Assembly: GCA_910578855.1 (NCBI GenBank)
Contig: CAJTRV010000004.1
Coordinates: 1 to 64,000, forward strand
Length of the DNA: 64,000 nt
Reading direction: 5' to 3'
From: an uncultured Bacilli bacterium
Lineage (GTDB): Bacteria > Bacillota_I > Bacilli_A > RF39 > UBA660
The notes beneath the pieces were generated by a model, which saw only the letters and a list, made by a program, of their open reading frames with translations, was not told the origin of the DNA and ran no database searches. The number at the start of each line of letters is the position of its first letter. Position 1 is the stretch's first letter. A program made the translations under genes and the position numbers. Shown here piece after piece: positions 1 to 8,193 of the stretch.

Positions 1-1
1 T

Positions 2-55
2 ATTTGTCCAAAATGTAAAGAAGAAATGGTATACTATAAGAGTTATTATACTTAA
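2..55 (+). CDS. 3' end of a small zinc-ribbon protein (cut by window edge)
   Basis: Only the last 17 codons are present. They include a CPKC knuckle, and the gene stops with TAA at 53-55. The next gene's ribosome binding site starts two bases later, so the two genes are almost certainly cotranscribed. The CxxC pair matches the second half of a zinc ribbon like the one in the following gene. Function unknown; the 5' part lies outside the window. Confidence 0.55.
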   Translation: MCPKCKEEMVYYKSYYT

Positions 56-69
56 TGAGGAGGTATATC

Positions 70-303
70 ATGAAAGAAGAACAAGAAATTCAAAAGTTAT
101 TGAAAGAAGCTCAAAGCTATTTTGGCAAAGACGAAACAATTTATATTTTCAAATGTAAAAAATGCGGCAAATTAGATCCAGTTCCTTCTTTTATTGTGAA
201 TGAAGAAGCTGGTTTTCTAAAATTTATGGGAAAGAAAAGTATACCAAAAATGGAATGTCCTTATTGTAATGGGACAATGACTTCTATATACAATTCAAAC
301 TAA
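70..303 (+). CDS. Small zinc-ribbon protein, 77 aa
   Basis: The start is ATG 70, because AGGAGG at 58-63 sits 6 nt upstream; an in-frame ATG at 55 overlaps that site and is unlikely. A helical, charged N-terminus (about 25 residues) is followed by two CxxC knuckles, CKKC near residue 30 and CPYC near residue 67, with about 35 residues between them. That spacing suggests one four-cysteine zinc site. It follows another CxxC protein and is closed by a terminator. Zinc binding is inferred from the cysteines; the biological role is not known. Confidence 0.7.
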   Translation: MKEEQEIQKLLKEAQSYFGKDETIYIFKCKKCGKLDPVPSFIVNEEAGFLKFMGKKSIPKMECPYCNGTMTSIYNSN

Positions 304-324
304 TTTTTATTGTATTGTTTTTTG

Positions 325-355
325 ATACCTTTTTCTTTATAAGAGGTATTTTTTT
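325..355 (+). terminator. Intrinsic terminator after zinc-ribbon gene
   Basis: ATACCT at 325-330 pairs with AGGTAT at 344-349, followed by a run of seven T. It closes the zinc-ribbon pair. Confidence 0.65.
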
Positions 356-441
356 CTTGTTTTTTTCTTTATGCACTTTCCTTATATATAAAAAATCTAG
401 CAAATTTAATTTCATACTAGATTTTTTAATATTTTATATAA

Positions 442-876
442 AATAAAAATGTTGTAGCTACTCGAGGCGATGAGAATAAATCCTATATGGTTACAACTCC
501 TAAAACTAAATCAAGTATTAGAAATATTCCAATACCCAAAGTTTTATTAGATGACTTAAAAGAACTATATAAAGTTTCTAGTAATCATTATGGATTTAAT
601 AATAATTGGTATGTCTTTGGAGATACTGAACCAATTACGAATGGCAAAATAAAATGTAGGAAAAATAAGAATTGTGAGTTAGCAGAAGTTAAACAAATTA
701 GAATACACGATTTTAGACATAGTTGTGCATCACTTTTAATCAATAGTGGCGCAACAATCAATGTAGTTGCAAAATATCTAGGACATACAAAAATAGATGA
801 GACATTAAACACATATTCCCATCTATTTAAAAATCAAATGAATGAAATAATAAACATTATCGACAATTTAAATTAA
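442..876 (+). pseudogene. Tyrosine-recombinase (phage/ICE integrase) C-terminal fragment
   Basis: The frame is open from 442, just after a TAA, but has no start codon before ATG 487. It encodes only the C-terminal part of a phage-type integrase. Visible catalytic landmarks are HDFRHS (His and Arg), LGH, and the nucleophile Tyr in NTYSHLF. The first catalytic Arg, the core-binding domain and the arm-binding domain are missing, whereas such integrases usually have 350-400 residues. The upstream residues read naturally as integrase sequence, so this is a truncated gene rather than a small protein. It is probably a relic of an integrated element whose other end is not in view. It could not recombine DNA alone. 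Confidence 0.8.
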
Positions 877-910
877 AATGGGTACCTATTTGGGTACCTA
901 ATACATATAC

Positions 911-1038
911 AAAAAAGCTTGGAGCCATTATAAACAAAGTATCCCAGCCTTTCGACTGGGATTTCAGGGGGTTTTGGTAAGTTACTTACAATTTAGACGG
1001 TAAGTAACTCATGCGCGTGACACATATACTATCACGCT
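911..1038 (-). ncRNA. Candidate structured small RNA A (downstream of recG)
   Basis: A consensus promoter lies directly upstream on the minus strand (1045-1073). The predicted transcript starts near 1038 with hairpin GCGTGA/TCACGC. Next comes a 10-bp stem AGTTACTTAC/GTAAGTAACT (about 979-1008), then an unpaired linker containing ACCCCCTGA. A 9-bp hairpin AUCCCAGUC/GGCUGGGAU with a GAAA tetraloop (about 941-962) follows, and the RNA runs into six T at 911-916 (minus strand). It contains no credible ORF. I do not recognise it as 6S, SRP, tmRNA or RNase P RNA. The 3' end is the weakest part, because the stem before the T run is short. Confidence 0.5.
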
Positions 1039-1044
1039 ATTATC

Positions 1045-1073
1045 ATTATAAATAGTATTCTAAAAAATGTCAA
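1045..1073 (-). promoter_or_regulatory. Consensus sigma-A promoter for small RNA A
   Basis: TTGACA (1068-1073), 17-nt spacer, TATAAT (1045-1050), read on the minus strand. Both hexamers match consensus exactly. It lies just after the recG stop and drives transcription away from recG into the hairpin-rich non-coding stretch, not into a known gene. Confidence 0.75.
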
Positions 1074-1133
1074 CTGGAATTCATAAATTTTGAAAATCTT
1101 ATGATTAATTTGTAATAATGTCTTAAGTGTTTT

Positions 1134-3125
1134 TTAACCTCGGTATTGTGAAACCCGTAAAATGGTTTCTTTTAACTGATTATCACGAGGATTAGAAAAA
1201 CGAGGATCTGTTAAGAAATATTCACTATCACGTTTGGCAACCTGTAATATTTTAAAATCTCTCCGCAAGTCAGCAACCCTAAAACACATATCACCACTTT
1301 GCCGGGCCCCAAAAAGGTCCCCACTTCCCCGCATCTTAAAATCTTCCTCACTAATAACAAACCCATCGTTGGTCTTCACTAAAATATCCAAACGTTCACA
1401 CGGTTTATTACTAATTAGTATACAATAAGACTGAAGGGCATTTCGTCCAACACGTCCCCGTAATTGATGAATGGTCGCTAGCCCAAACCGGTCAGCATCA
1501 AAAATAACCATCATCGTCGCATTTTTCACATCAACCCCAACCTCAATCACCGTTGTACTAATCAAAATTTGAAGCTCATTACGAGAAAACTTCGCCATTA
1601 CCTCTTCTTTCTCTAACGCCTTCATCTTTCCATGCAATACACCAATTTGGTATCGTTTCCCAAAGGCCTTTTCCATATTCTTAAATAAGCGCTGCGTATC
1701 ATTTTTATCATTTTCTTCATCTTCAATTAATGGCGCAATTACATACACCTGATGTCCCAACTTTAATTGCTCATACATTGCCGCTAAGACTTCCGTTATT
1801 TCTTTTTCGCGTTTTATTATCGTCAATACAGGTTTTCTTCCCTCGGGCATCGTTACAATATTTGATACATCCATATCACCATACATCGTCAAAGCATACG
1901 TTCTTGGTATTGGCGTTGCACTCATCGATAAGATATCAGGACATACACCTTTTTCCGTTAAACCAGATCGTGTTTTCACCCCAAACCGATGTTGCTCATC
2001 AGTAATCACCAATCCCAAACAATTATACTGAACATCATCACTTACCAAAGCATGCGTCCCAATCAAAATATCGATCTTCCCGTCTTGTAATTCTTGGATC
2101 GTTTTTCTTCTTTCTTTCATCTTCATTTTTCCAGTCAGCAAAGCAACCTGAATATTACACTTATCAAACATTCTACACACCGATTCATAATGTTGAGTTG
2201 CTAAAATTTCCGTTGGAGCCATAAACGCACTTTGGTACCCACTTAAATAATTTAGATAAATAGCCGCCATTGCTACGACAGTTTTTCCACTTCCTACATC
2301 ACCCTGTAATAAGCGATTCATCTGATAAGGACTCTTTAAATCACCTGCAATCTCCCAAACACTTCGCGCTTGATCTTCCGTTAATGCAAACGGAAGGGTT
2401 TCAATCCACTCTTCTAGTTGTTCCTGCGAAAAAGAATGAACCAATCCTGGCAATTTTTTTCGCTTCATCTTTAAATCAGTTACCTTAAGCATATAAGTAA
2501 ATAATTCCTCGTAAATAATTCGCTTACGCGCTTCCTGTAACCTTTTTTTATTATGCGGGTGATGAATCTCTTCAATACTCTCCTTCTGATTCAAAAAATG
2601 ATATTTTTCCTGAAAATAGACAGGAATATGATCAACCACCTCATATGGTAATGTTAAAGCAAAATCAATATATTGGCTCATCGCTTTTTGGGTAATCCCC
2701 TCGGCTAGGTGATAAATTCGTTCAATCTTTTCTTCGATAATTTTCCCAAAGCGAATTTCACTCGCCACCACGGTATTATGACGTTTATCATATTTTCCAA
2801 TTACAGTAACTTCCGTACCAATCATTAATTTATTTTTTAAATAAAGACGATTAAAGATGACAATTTGTAACCGTGTCGTCTCATTTATTATAAAAAAAGC
2901 CATTCGATTACGACGATGACCAAAAAACGATAACGTTGGAATCGTTTCCACTACTCCATCGATCACAATATGATCATCTTGATTCAAATCTTGAATATTA
3001 CTACGACGAATCATTTCATAACGATACGGGTAATAGGTCACAAAATCTTCAACATTCTCAATCCCCATTCGCTTTAACGTTTGCTCTGTCTTTGGTCCAA
3101 TCCCCTTTACACTCGCTAGCTCCAT
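1134..3125 (-). CDS. recG: ATP-dependent DNA helicase RecG
   Basis: RecG is a branch-migrating helicase that remodels stalled replication forks and Holliday junctions. The N-terminal wedge region begins with a helix-hairpin-helix-like KGIGPKTEQTL. The helicase core has Walker A GDVGSGKT near residue 278, then DEQHRFG (the DExH box, typical of RecG), SATPIPRT, and the motif V/VI region ending QLRGRVGR. The length of 663 aa is normal. I prefer the ATG at 3125 because AAAGGTGATAGT precedes it; the ATG at 3140 would overlap that site and has no RBS of its own. Convergent or adjacent small RNAs flank the gene on both sides. Its neighbour dnaE is also a replication gene. Confidence 0.95.
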   Translation of the reverse strand: MELASVKGIGPKTEQTLKRMGIENVEDFVTYYPYRYEMIRRSNIQDLNQDDHIVIDGVVETIPTLSFFGHRRNRMAFFIINETTRLQIVIFNRLYLKNKLMIGTEVTVIGKYDKRHNTVVASEIRFGKIIEEKIERIYHLAEGITQKAMSQYIDFALTLPYEVVDHIPVYFQEKYHFLNQKESIEEIHHPHNKKRLQEARKRIIYEELFTYMLKVTDLKMKRKKLPGLVHSFSQEQLEEWIETLPFALTEDQARSVWEIAGDLKSPYQMNRLLQGDVGSGKTVVAMAAIYLNYLSGYQSAFMAPTEILATQHYESVCRMFDKCNIQVALLTGKMKMKERRKTIQELQDGKIDILIGTHALVSDDVQYNCLGLVITDEQHRFGVKTRSGLTEKGVCPDILSMSATPIPRTYALTMYGDMDVSNIVTMPEGRKPVLTIIKREKEITEVLAAMYEQLKLGHQVYVIAPLIEDEENDKNDTQRLFKNMEKAFGKRYQIGVLHGKMKALEKEEVMAKFSRNELQILISTTVIEVGVDVKNATMMVIFDADRFGLATIHQLRGRVGRNALQSYCILISNKPCERLDILVKTNDGFVISEEDFKMRGSGDLFGARQSGDMCFRVADLRRDFKILQVAKRDSEYFLTDPRFSNPRDNQLKETILRVSQYRG

Positions 3126-3234
3126 ACTATCACCTTTCATTCAAATAATAACAAACATTCGTTCGAAAGTCAACGTTATTCCCGAGCATTTTACTCCTTT
3201 TTAAAGAAAAAAATCATTTTCTTTCAAAAAAGTA

Positions 3235-3263
3235 TTGACAAAAACAGCATCCTAAGTTAGTAT
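3235..3263 (+). promoter_or_regulatory. Promoter for small RNA B
   Basis: TTGACA (3235-3240), 17-nt spacer, TAGTAT (3258-3263). The expected start at about 3270 coincides with the first base of a 5' hairpin, and no ORF follows. Confidence 0.65.
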
Positions 3264-3269
3264 AGAAAT

Positions 3270-3371
3270 CGCCAATTCGGATTAGGCGAATTGGAGCTAG
3301 TATCACACTAGCCAACCCCTTTTTATTCTTTTATTCGGAACTGTTCTCAGGGGGACAGTTCCAATTTTTTT
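3270..3371 (+). ncRNA. Candidate structured small RNA B (between recG and dnaE)
   Basis: About 100 nt with a promoter in front and an intrinsic terminator at the end. Three hairpins are seen: CCAATTCG/CGAATTGG (3272-3294), GCTAGT/ACTAGC (about 3296-3312), and a terminator stem GGAACTGT/ACAGTTCC (3338-3363) followed by eight T. The linker between hairpins 2 and 3 contains CCCCT (about 3316-3320). The terminator loop holds AGGGGG, so a loop-to-linker pseudoknot of five pairs is possible. There is no ORF. It is transcribed divergently from recG and towards the end of dnaE. Not recognised as any named RNA family. Confidence 0.6.
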
Positions 3372-3373
3372 TG
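3338..3373 (+). terminator. Intrinsic terminator of small RNA B
   Basis: 8-bp stem GGAACTGT/ACAGTTCC with a 10-nt loop containing AGGGGG, then AA and eight T. The T run lies only on the plus-strand side, which sets the direction. Confidence 0.75.
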
Positions 3374-3375
3374 TC

Positions 3376-3400
3376 TAAAAAAGGATTATCCTTGATAACC
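3376..3400 (-). terminator. Terminator overlapping the dnaE stop
   Basis: On the minus strand GGTTATC pairs with GATAATCC (one bulged T) around loop AAG, followed by six to seven T. The stem lies inside the last dnaE codons. Confidence 0.5.
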
Positions 3401-6346
3401 TTCTTTTTCAGTTGTTTCCAATATTGTAATTTGATTAACCACCAATTGTAATTTATCAAAACGTTTTTCAACTTTGGCTTTCACTTTTATAATATCACCA
3501 ACTTCAAGATGAGAATAAGCTTGATAAACCCGTGGAAACAAGACCACATCAACATTTTCCACCTCATCACTTCCCGTGATAAAACACATTTTATCTTTTT
3601 TCTTTGTCTCAATTATTTTAATCTTATCAACATAAACGATCGTATCAATTACCCGATCAAAGTATTTCGCAAGCTCACTAAGAGCGACAATACCCTTTGT
3701 TTTTAATTTGTATTCCGTAATAGGATGATTACTCAAATAAAACCCAAATATTTCTAGCTCACGTTCCATTAATTCATATTTTGAAAACTCTTTCTCAACC
3801 ACTAATTCTGGTTTATCAACATAAGTAGGATCGACATCCTTCGTAATTTCTCCATAATTAATAATCAGATCTAAATTTTCATGAAGTGTTCGTTTATTAT
3901 AACCCATATTAGCAAAACAACCAGCATTAATTAATGATTCAATCGTTTTACGATTTACCCCTTTTCCATACGTGCGACTTACAAAATCATAAATATCTTG
4001 AAAAGTCCCTTTTTCTCGTTCGGAAAGAATGAATCGTATCGCACTCTCACCAACATTCTTTATATTACTGAGTGGGTAACGAATCCCAATTTCTTCAATT
4101 TTATAACCTTTCGTACTAAAATTGATATCCGGTTTTAAAATATCGATATGATTTAATTTAGCCTCATAAATATATTCCTTGGTTTTAGTACTACTACCAA
4201 TAACATTTGATAATAAGGAAGCCATAAAGTACTTTGGATAATGAGCTTTTAAATAAGCCATTCGATAAGCAATCATCGCATAGACAACCGAATGTGATTT
4301 ATTAAACCCATAAGAAGCAAACTTCAAAATCCGGTCGTAAGTATTCGTTGCTACTTCTTCTTGATAACCACGAGTTATACTCTGGGCAATAAACCGCTCC
4401 CGCTCACTTAATAAAACACGTTCCTTTTTCTTACTCATTGCTTTTCTTAAAATATCAGCTTCTGCCAAAGTATAACCTGCCATTGTTACCGCAATCTGCA
4501 TAATTTGCTCTTGATAAACAATAATACCATAAGTTGGTTTTAAAATAGCTTCTAAGGAAGGATCTAAATATTCTATCGGTTCCAGTCCCCGTTTACGCTT
4601 GATAAAGGTATCGATGTTATCCATTGGTCCAGGCCGGAATAACGCAATAGCAGCCGCAATTTCATCAAAACTATTTGGCCTAAATTTTCGTAAGAAATTT
4701 TTCATTCCGGCTGATTCAAATTGAAAAATTCCTTCTGTATTCACATCTGTAAAAATCTGAATTGCCGCCTTATCATGATTCGGAATTGTATCAAAAGTAA
4801 TATCAATTCCATCTTGCTTAATCTGATCAATCACCCGATGAATTAGGGATAAATTACTAATTGCCAAAAAGTCCATCTTCAATAACCCAAATTGTTCTAA
4901 GTATTCCATTGAATATCCAGTCGTATAAAAATGATCAGTATTTTTATTCAAAGGAATTACATCATCTAAATCGGTCTGACACATGACAATCCCGGCTGCA
5001 TGAATCGAAGTCTGGCGTTTTAAATTCTCAAGCTTTAAAGAAATTTTATATAATTTCATAAAACCATCATTGCTATTTAAATATTCTCTTAATTTGATAT
5101 TCATCTGATAATTGGTAATCAAGTCGAAACGAGCATCCAACATTTTGGTAACTTTATCAATCCGTGAACCATCAATTTCTAAGACCCGTCCAACATCTCG
5201 AACTACCTGTTTTGCTTTCAAAGTCGAAAATGTAATAATTCCTGCTACTCTTTTTAACCCATACTTTTCAGTACAATAATCGATTACCTGATAACGTTTG
5301 GTATCCTCAAAATCGATATCAATATCTGGCATACTAATTCGTTCGGGATTTAGAAATCGTTCAAACAATAAATCATATTCGATTGGATCAATGGTAGTAA
5401 TATCCAATAAATAAGATACAAGGGACCCCGCAGCACTACCACGACCAGGCCCAACTAAAATATCATGTGTCTTCGCAAACTGAACATAATCATACACCAC
5501 TAGGAAATAATTACAAAATCCCATTCGATTGATTACATCAAGCTCATATTTTAAACGATCCCGATATTTAATATGAATTTGTTCTCCAAATTTTTCTTTT
5601 AATCCATGAATACATAACTGTTTTAAATAGGTATAACTATCTATGCCATCTGGACATTTATAAATCGGTAATAAATTTCCACCAGTTTCAATGGTTACAT
5701 TACATAACTGATTGATCTTAAGGTTATTATCCCAATCCTCAGGAAACTGATCCTTAACTTCATCTGGCAAGCGAAATGGTTTGGGAACATCTTTAATCTT
5801 ATGATCAGTGATTGTTTTTCCATCACGAATATCAGTTAAAATGGTCAGATATTTACTATCATCAGCTTCAAAATAACGAATCTCATCCATATAAACACAA
5901 TGTTCTCCGCGGTAAGAACGGCGTTCTTCTAGTGAAGTATATCCGTGGAAAACATATTGATATATTTTATTAACCTGATCAATCAGTTCCATACTAGCAA
6001 ATGGTAAGATAGCCAGTAACCCTTTACTATGTGTTTCTAAATCACATAAAGTAAGAGCCCGTTCACTCATAAGGGTCGCCAATTTCATTAAATTATGATA
6101 CCCATCACTATCCATACAATATAAAATAATATGTTTTTGATTAAAAGTAATATCTAACCCAATGATTGGTTTGATATCATGTTTCCGACAAGCTTCATAA
6201 AATTCCATGACACCAAACATATTATTATCGGTAATTGTGAGGGTGTCTAATTGATTAGCCTCGGCAAATTTAATCAATTGAGGAATCTTGATTAAACTAT
6301 AAAGTAAAGAATATTCTGTTTTTAAATTTAGTGGTACGTATTTCAT
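3386..6346 (-). CDS. dnaE: DNA polymerase III alpha subunit, DnaE type
   Basis: This is a replicative C-family polymerase chain. The order is: PHP domain (1-230); polymerase core with GPGRGSAAGS at 299-308 and the catalytic PDIDIDF at 340-346; the fingers/helix-hairpin-helix region; and a C-terminal OB fold (about 890-975). At 986 aa it is shorter than many DnaE proteins. The PHP metal-binding motif usually read as HxHxxYS is LKTEYS here, so both early histidines are lost and the PHP site is probably inactive. A strong AGAGGAGG precedes the ATG, with a TATAAT further upstream. In Bacilli DnaE works with PolC, which is not in this window. Confidence 0.95.
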   Translation of the reverse strand: MKYVPLNLKTEYSLLYSLIKIPQLIKFAEANQLDTLTITDNNMFGVMEFYEACRKHDIKPIIGLDITFNQKHIILYCMDSDGYHNLMKLATLMSERALTLCDLETHSKGLLAILPFASMELIDQVNKIYQYVFHGYTSLEERRSYRGEHCVYMDEIRYFEADDSKYLTILTDIRDGKTITDHKIKDVPKPFRLPDEVKDQFPEDWDNNLKINQLCNVTIETGGNLLPIYKCPDGIDSYTYLKQLCIHGLKEKFGEQIHIKYRDRLKYELDVINRMGFCNYFLVVYDYVQFAKTHDILVGPGRGSAAGSLVSYLLDITTIDPIEYDLLFERFLNPERISMPDIDIDFEDTKRYQVIDYCTEKYGLKRVAGIITFSTLKAKQVVRDVGRVLEIDGSRIDKVTKMLDARFDLITNYQMNIKLREYLNSNDGFMKLYKISLKLENLKRQTSIHAAGIVMCQTDLDDVIPLNKNTDHFYTTGYSMEYLEQFGLLKMDFLAISNLSLIHRVIDQIKQDGIDITFDTIPNHDKAAIQIFTDVNTEGIFQFESAGMKNFLRKFRPNSFDEIAAAIALFRPGPMDNIDTFIKRKRGLEPIEYLDPSLEAILKPTYGIIVYQEQIMQIAVTMAGYTLAEADILRKAMSKKKERVLLSERERFIAQSITRGYQEEVATNTYDRILKFASYGFNKSHSVVYAMIAYRMAYLKAHYPKYFMASLLSNVIGSSTKTKEYIYEAKLNHIDILKPDINFSTKGYKIEEIGIRYPLSNIKNVGESAIRFILSEREKGTFQDIYDFVSRTYGKGVNRKTIESLINAGCFANMGYNKRTLHENLDLIINYGEITKDVDPTYVDKPELVVEKEFSKYELMERELEIFGFYLSNHPITEYKLKTKGIVALSELAKYFDRVIDTIVYVDKIKIIETKKKDKMCFITGSDEVENVDVVLFPRVYQAYSHLEVGDIIKVKAKVEKRFDKLQLVVNQITILETTEKEGYQG

Positions 6347-6361
6347 AGAATCCTCCTCTAC

Positions 6362-6418
6362 CTTATTATAACATGTATCATATTATTTTTGACAATTTCC
6401 TTATGATTGTGTTAGAAT
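6362..6418. promoter_or_regulatory. Overlapping divergent promoters, dnaE / kinase-fold gene
   Basis: On the plus strand TTGACA (6389-6394), an 18-nt spacer and TAGAAT (6413-6418) precede the kinase-fold gene. On the minus strand a TATAAT near 6365-6370 precedes dnaE, with TTGTCA (complement of 6390-6395) as a possible but overlong-spaced -35. The two would share the same -35 DNA, so polymerase binding could be mutually exclusive. Confidence 0.5.
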
Positions 6419-6441
6419 AACCATAAGAGTGAGGAGTATAT

Positions 6442-7344
6442 ATGAACGCAATTTTTTTTACAAATAGACAATTGAAAAAACTACAGAACTGTAGTTTGCA
6501 AAAAAGTATTGATCATACCGAATCAAAACTATATATTGTTGAAAATAATGGAAAATGGCAGCATAAAAAAATGATATTAAAATATTTTTATAATAATAGT
6601 GGCGAATACTTTAAAAACAAATTATTTACCATTAATAATCTTATTGATAGTACTAGTACTATCAATATCAGGGCCCTGATATTGCCCCAAAAATTAGCAA
6701 TTGCTGGAGGGCAAATAATCGGATATATAATGCCATTTATTGAAAATACTAATTTATTAACTTTATTACAAGATTTCAAACTCAATACAGAAAAGAAAAA
6801 AGAGTATTTAACACAAGTTGGCCAAATTATTTCTCAAGTCCATGACCTAAATAAATTTCAAAGCGAGTTATTTATTGGTGACATTCACGAAGCCAACTTC
6901 ATTGTTGGAAAAGAAGATGATCAAGTATATGTAGTTGATAGTGATAGTTTTAAAACCAAAAATAATCTTCCTTTTGCTGCCAAATATTTAGCAACCAATC
7001 CTAATATATTAAATATGACACATAAATATCCCATCAATACCGAAGGGATTCATATTCCAAATGAAAATAGTGATCTTCTTTGTTATGTTTTTATCATATT
7101 AAACACAATTGCTCGAAAAGAAATGCAGAAAGTTTCTATTGATGAATATTATAATTACCTTGATTATTTATTATCACTTGGATTTGGAGACGATTTTATT
7201 AAAACATGTGGCAAAATTTATACCAATGCCAAAAATACCTCTCCATTGCCATATTTAGAACAAATTCCTAATAATATTTATCAAGCTACCTATCAAGTAT
7301 TTAAACAGCGTCAATATATAAGTAATAATAACCGAACAAAATAA
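6442..7344 (+). CDS. Protein-kinase-fold protein, 300 aa
   Basis: Reads like a divergent Ser/Thr-kinase fold of the bacterial YegI-like type. Supporting landmarks are a lysine in MILKYF (near residue 46) as the candidate ATP-binding Lys, GYIMPF as the hinge, IGDIHEANFIV (about 151-161) in place of the catalytic HRD...N loop, and VVDSDSF (about 168-174) in place of DFG. The C-terminal lobe is shorter than usual and no transmembrane or sensor domain follows. GAGGAG lies 6 nt before the ATG, downstream of its own promoter. Whether it phosphorylates protein or a small molecule is unknown. It is a lone plus-strand gene between dnaE and a phosphorelay. Confidence 0.6.
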   Translation: MNAIFFTNRQLKKLQNCSLQKSIDHTESKLYIVENNGKWQHKKMILKYFYNNSGEYFKNKLFTINNLIDSTSTINIRALILPQKLAIAGGQIIGYIMPFIENTNLLTLLQDFKLNTEKKKEYLTQVGQIISQVHDLNKFQSELFIGDIHEANFIVGKEDDQVYVVDSDSFKTKNNLPFAAKYLATNPNILNMTHKYPINTEGIHIPNENSDLLCYVFIILNTIARKEMQKVSIDEYYNYLDYLLSLGFGDDFIKTCGKIYTNAKNTSPLPYLEQIPNNIYQATYQVFKQRQYISNNNRTK

Positions 7345-7357
7345 ACATTTTTCATAT

Positions 7358-7385
7358 AAAAATTGTTGATTACTCAACAATTTTT
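7358..7385. terminator. Bidirectional terminator
   Basis: ATTGTTGA (7362-7369) and TCAACAAT (7374-7381) with loop TTAC, flanked by A4 on the left and T5 on the right. It serves both convergent genes. Confidence 0.8.
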
Positions 7386-7391
7386 TGTTCT

Positions 7392-8165
7392 TTATTTAGC
7401 TATCATTTTATCGACAATTATCTTAATATCCCGTTCATTAAACGGCTTTTGTAAGACATCGATAATCGGATATTGAAATGCCTTCTTTACTTCATCATCA
7501 TTGCCAATTCCAGTAATAATTGAAACCGGAATTTTCGTAAACAATTGTTGCCTCTGAAAATAATCTAATACCGTAAACCCATCGACATGGGGCATATTTA
7601 AGTCTAGTAACATTCCAACAATATCATATTGATTGGATTCAACAATAATTCGTAATGCTTCTTCCCCATCACTAGCCGTTACAACTTGATATTGATCCAT
7701 AAATAGCTTCTGAATAAACTTTTGGATAATATCAGAATCATCGACCACCAAAATAGTTTTATCAGTTGCGACGGTAACTTTCTCATGATCAATTGCAACC
7801 TCTCGCTGTTTTCCTAAATACGTTAATCCAATTTGAATCATCTGTTTAAATTCCTTGATTAACTCATCATAGTGTTCATACACATAATAAATATCATTTG
7901 CACGACTCTTTTCTTCGTGTTGATAACACATATCCCCTAGTACATCAAACCCAAAATACCGAGCATCACTTTTTAAGGCATGAACTAAAATAGAGTAATT
8001 TCCCATATCAGCGATCTCTTTAAACGCTTTTAATTGTTGAAGACGCTCCTCAATATCTTGAAGAAAATCCGCCAATGTCTCATCATATGTCTCCATATCT
8101 CCAAATAATTCCAAACTCTTTTGAACATTTACTCCATGTTGAAGCAATAAATTTACATCTTTCAT
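7392..8165 (-). CDS. Hpt and response-regulator receiver protein
   Basis: Two signalling domains in 257 aa. The N-terminal four-helix Hpt domain (about 1-110) carries the phospho-accepting His in VHALKSDARYFG. The C-terminal receiver domain (about 132-257) has the acidic pair in VVDDSD, the phospho-acceptor Asp in LLDLNMP, and the conserved Thr and Lys (ITG, QKPF). There is no DNA-binding or enzymatic output domain. It lies 28 nt downstream of a membrane hybrid kinase on the same strand. The likely flow is kinase His to kinase receiver Asp to this Hpt His to this receiver or another one. The final output is not encoded here. Confidence 0.85.
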   Translation of the reverse strand: MKDVNLLLQHGVNVQKSLELFGDMETYDETLADFLQDIEERLQQLKAFKEIADMGNYSILVHALKSDARYFGFDVLGDMCYQHEEKSRANDIYYVYEHYDELIKEFKQMIQIGLTYLGKQREVAIDHEKVTVATDKTILVVDDSDIIQKFIQKLFMDQYQVVTASDGEEALRIIVESNQYDIVGMLLDLNMPHVDGFTVLDYFQRQQLFTKIPVSIITGIGNDDEVKKAFQYPIIDVLQKPFNERDIKIIVDKMIAK

Positions 8166-8193
8166 ATCAATTCTCCTATTTTCTAATCTTTTC

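Noticed and set aside
925..939. CCATTATAAACAAAG resembles CCCTTATAAATAAAG at 62656-62670 (13 of 15), as if both were integrase core sites
   Set aside because: Short, AT-rich and inside a predicted RNA; a match this long is expected by chance in 64 kb, and no intact integrase links the two.
1230..2490. Several open frames on the plus strand across recG
   Set aside because: They run opposite a complete helicase gene with no RBS or family features; shadows of the coding strand.
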